Origin: JAZDLO01 sp043801935
GTDB lineage: Bacteria > Actinomycetota > Thermoleophilia > RBG-16-64-13
DNA: 6,313 bases
Direction: 5' to 3'
Assembly (NCBI GenBank): GCA_043801935.1
Contig: JAZDLO010000248.1
Location: 1-6,313, forward strand
The translations under genes and the position numbers were made by a program. Positions 5,821 through 6,313 of the stretch are shown here, one piece after another (positions within the stretch are counted from its first letter, which is position 1; every line of letters starts with the position of its first letter). Below the pieces are notes generated by a model. It was given only the letters and a program-made list of their open reading frames with translations. It searched no databases and had not been told where the DNA came from.

Positions 5821-5827
5821 CCCTTCT
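5821..5827 (-). promoter_or_regulatory. Shine-Dalgarno fixing the TTG start of the SDR
   Basis: AGAAGGG on the minus strand lies 5 nt before TTG 5815. The SDR Rossmann motif begins 11 residues later, as is normal for the family, so no other start is needed. Confidence 0.65.
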
Positions 5828-5837
5828 GGGTCGCGGG

Positions 5838-6236
5838 CTACGTTCCGGAGACGACCGACATCTCGAACTCGGGGTGGTGCCCCAGTTGCTTCTTGATGAA
5901 GCAGAGGTCGGTCGCGCGGATGATGGCGTCCCTGTATTTCTCGGGGAAGTCCTCGGGCACCCTGATCTCCATGGACACTCTCTCCAGCAGGTGGGAGTCC
6001 TCGCCCCTCACGGCTCTGATGCGGAGGCCGCCGTCGGCGATCGGCATGCCCCGCTCCTGCAAGAAGCTGAGGATCTGGAACCCCGTGCAGGTCGCCAATG
6101 AGCAGAGGAGGAGATCGAACGGACCATAGGCTTCGGGGTCACCTCCCCGGTCCGGCGGTGGACCGATCTCCACCAGGAGATCCTTGCTGCGGGCTTGGAT
6201 CCGGGTACTGCTGGGGAAGCTGACCTCGACGTCCAT
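5838..6236 (-). CDS. OsmC/Ohr-superfamily protein
   Basis: The 132-residue product has the OsmC-like layout: an N-terminal beta region, the helix GPFDLLLCSLATCTGFQIL (38-56) with Cys45 and Cys50, a middle strand region and a second cysteine in ATDLCFIKKQLGHHPEFEM (108-126). Cys50 and Cys112 correspond by position to the two cysteines of OsmC-family peroxidases. Ohr and OsmC reduce organic hydroperoxides, and Ohr is known to take electrons from lipoylated proteins. The C-F-I-K-K ending resembles OsmC-like proteins of less certain function rather than Ohr itself. ATG 6236 is preceded by AAGGAA about 8 nt upstream. The frame stays open to the right edge, so a longer start outside the window cannot be excluded, but the peptide there is low in family character. 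It appears to be the first gene of the cluster in the window; the SDR follows after 22 nt. It is probably cytosolic: no signal peptide is seen. Confidence 0.85.
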   Translation of the reverse strand: MDVEVSFPSSTRIQARSKDLLVEIGPPPDRGGDPEAYGPFDLLLCSLATCTGFQILSFLQERGMPIADGGLRIRAVRGEDSHLLERVSMEIRVPEDFPEKYRDAIIRATDLCFIKKQLGHHPEFEMSVVSGT

Positions 6237-6248
6237 CGATCCGTTCCT

Positions 6249-6296
6249 TTCTGGGATACCGCCGCTGGCGCGGGACTGCGATTCCGGGATCCCGCC
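6249..6296. repeat. pair of 15-bp direct repeats upstream of the OsmC-family gene
   Basis: TTCTGGGATACCGCC (6249-6263) and TTCCGGGATCCCGCC (6282-6296) match at 13 of 15 positions and start exactly 33 nt apart. The second copy contains a perfect 10-bp palindrome CGGGATCCCG (6285-6294). The pair lies 13 to 60 nt upstream of ATG 6236. A repeated site about three helical turns apart could be an operator for the operon, or short repeats in the tail of an upstream gene lying mostly beyond the edge. Confidence 0.45.
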
Positions 6297-6313
6297 GGTG
6301 ACGGCCTCTCCAG

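Noticed and set aside
1..6313. CRISPR arrays, tRNA/rRNA genes, insertion sequences or phage genes
   Set aside because: No regularly spaced repeats, cloverleaf-like stretches, transposase motifs or terminal inverted repeats were seen on either strand; the window is almost filled by metabolic-type genes.

Overview
The window is a compact, high-GC bacterial stretch in which every convincing gene lies on the minus strand, so transcription runs from position 6313 towards position 1. I recognise six complete or near-complete genes and the first codons of a seventh. The GC-rich third codon positions, the use of GTG and TTG starts behind good Shine-Dalgarno sequences, and the gene content suggest a bacterium of a Chloroflexota- or Actinomycetota-like lineage. 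That placement is a weak inference; nothing in the window identifies the taxon.

Right half (about 6236 to 3048): a four-gene cluster in the order OsmC-family protein, short-chain dehydrogenase/reductase (SDR), and the alpha and beta subunits of a thiamine-diphosphate (TPP) dependent 2-oxoacid/acetoin dehydrogenase E1. Spacing is tight (22 nt, 60 nt, then a 4-nt ATGA overlap), so these are probably one operon. No E2 (lipoyl acyltransferase) or E3 (dihydrolipoamide dehydrogenase) gene lies downstream. Both E1 subunits depart from family consensus in active-site loops: the beta subunit lacks the usual G-E-D loop and the alpha subunit has an altered H-x-H-S loop. The substrate is therefore open. 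OsmC/Ohr-type proteins include lipoyl-dependent peroxidases, which makes their pairing with a lipoyl-dependent E1 suggestive.

Intergenic region 2858-3047: 190 nt with a perfect 12-bp palindrome, a stem-loop, a candidate sigma70-type promoter and a hairpin next to the Shine-Dalgarno of the next gene. It probably separates two transcription units.

Left half (2857 to 251): a DUF1846/UPF0371 protein with a P-loop-like glycine motif, followed by a stand-alone GMP-synthase-type ATP pyrophosphatase (GuaA C-terminal half without the glutaminase domain). A strong rho-independent terminator (186-210) closes this unit. Past it, a further minus-strand gene starts at position 77 and runs off the left edge.

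The two points most worth following up are the divergent orphan E1 in an OsmC-SDR-E1 alpha-E1 beta operon, and the pairing of DUF1846 (unknown function) with a glutaminase-less, divergent GuaA-like synthetase.
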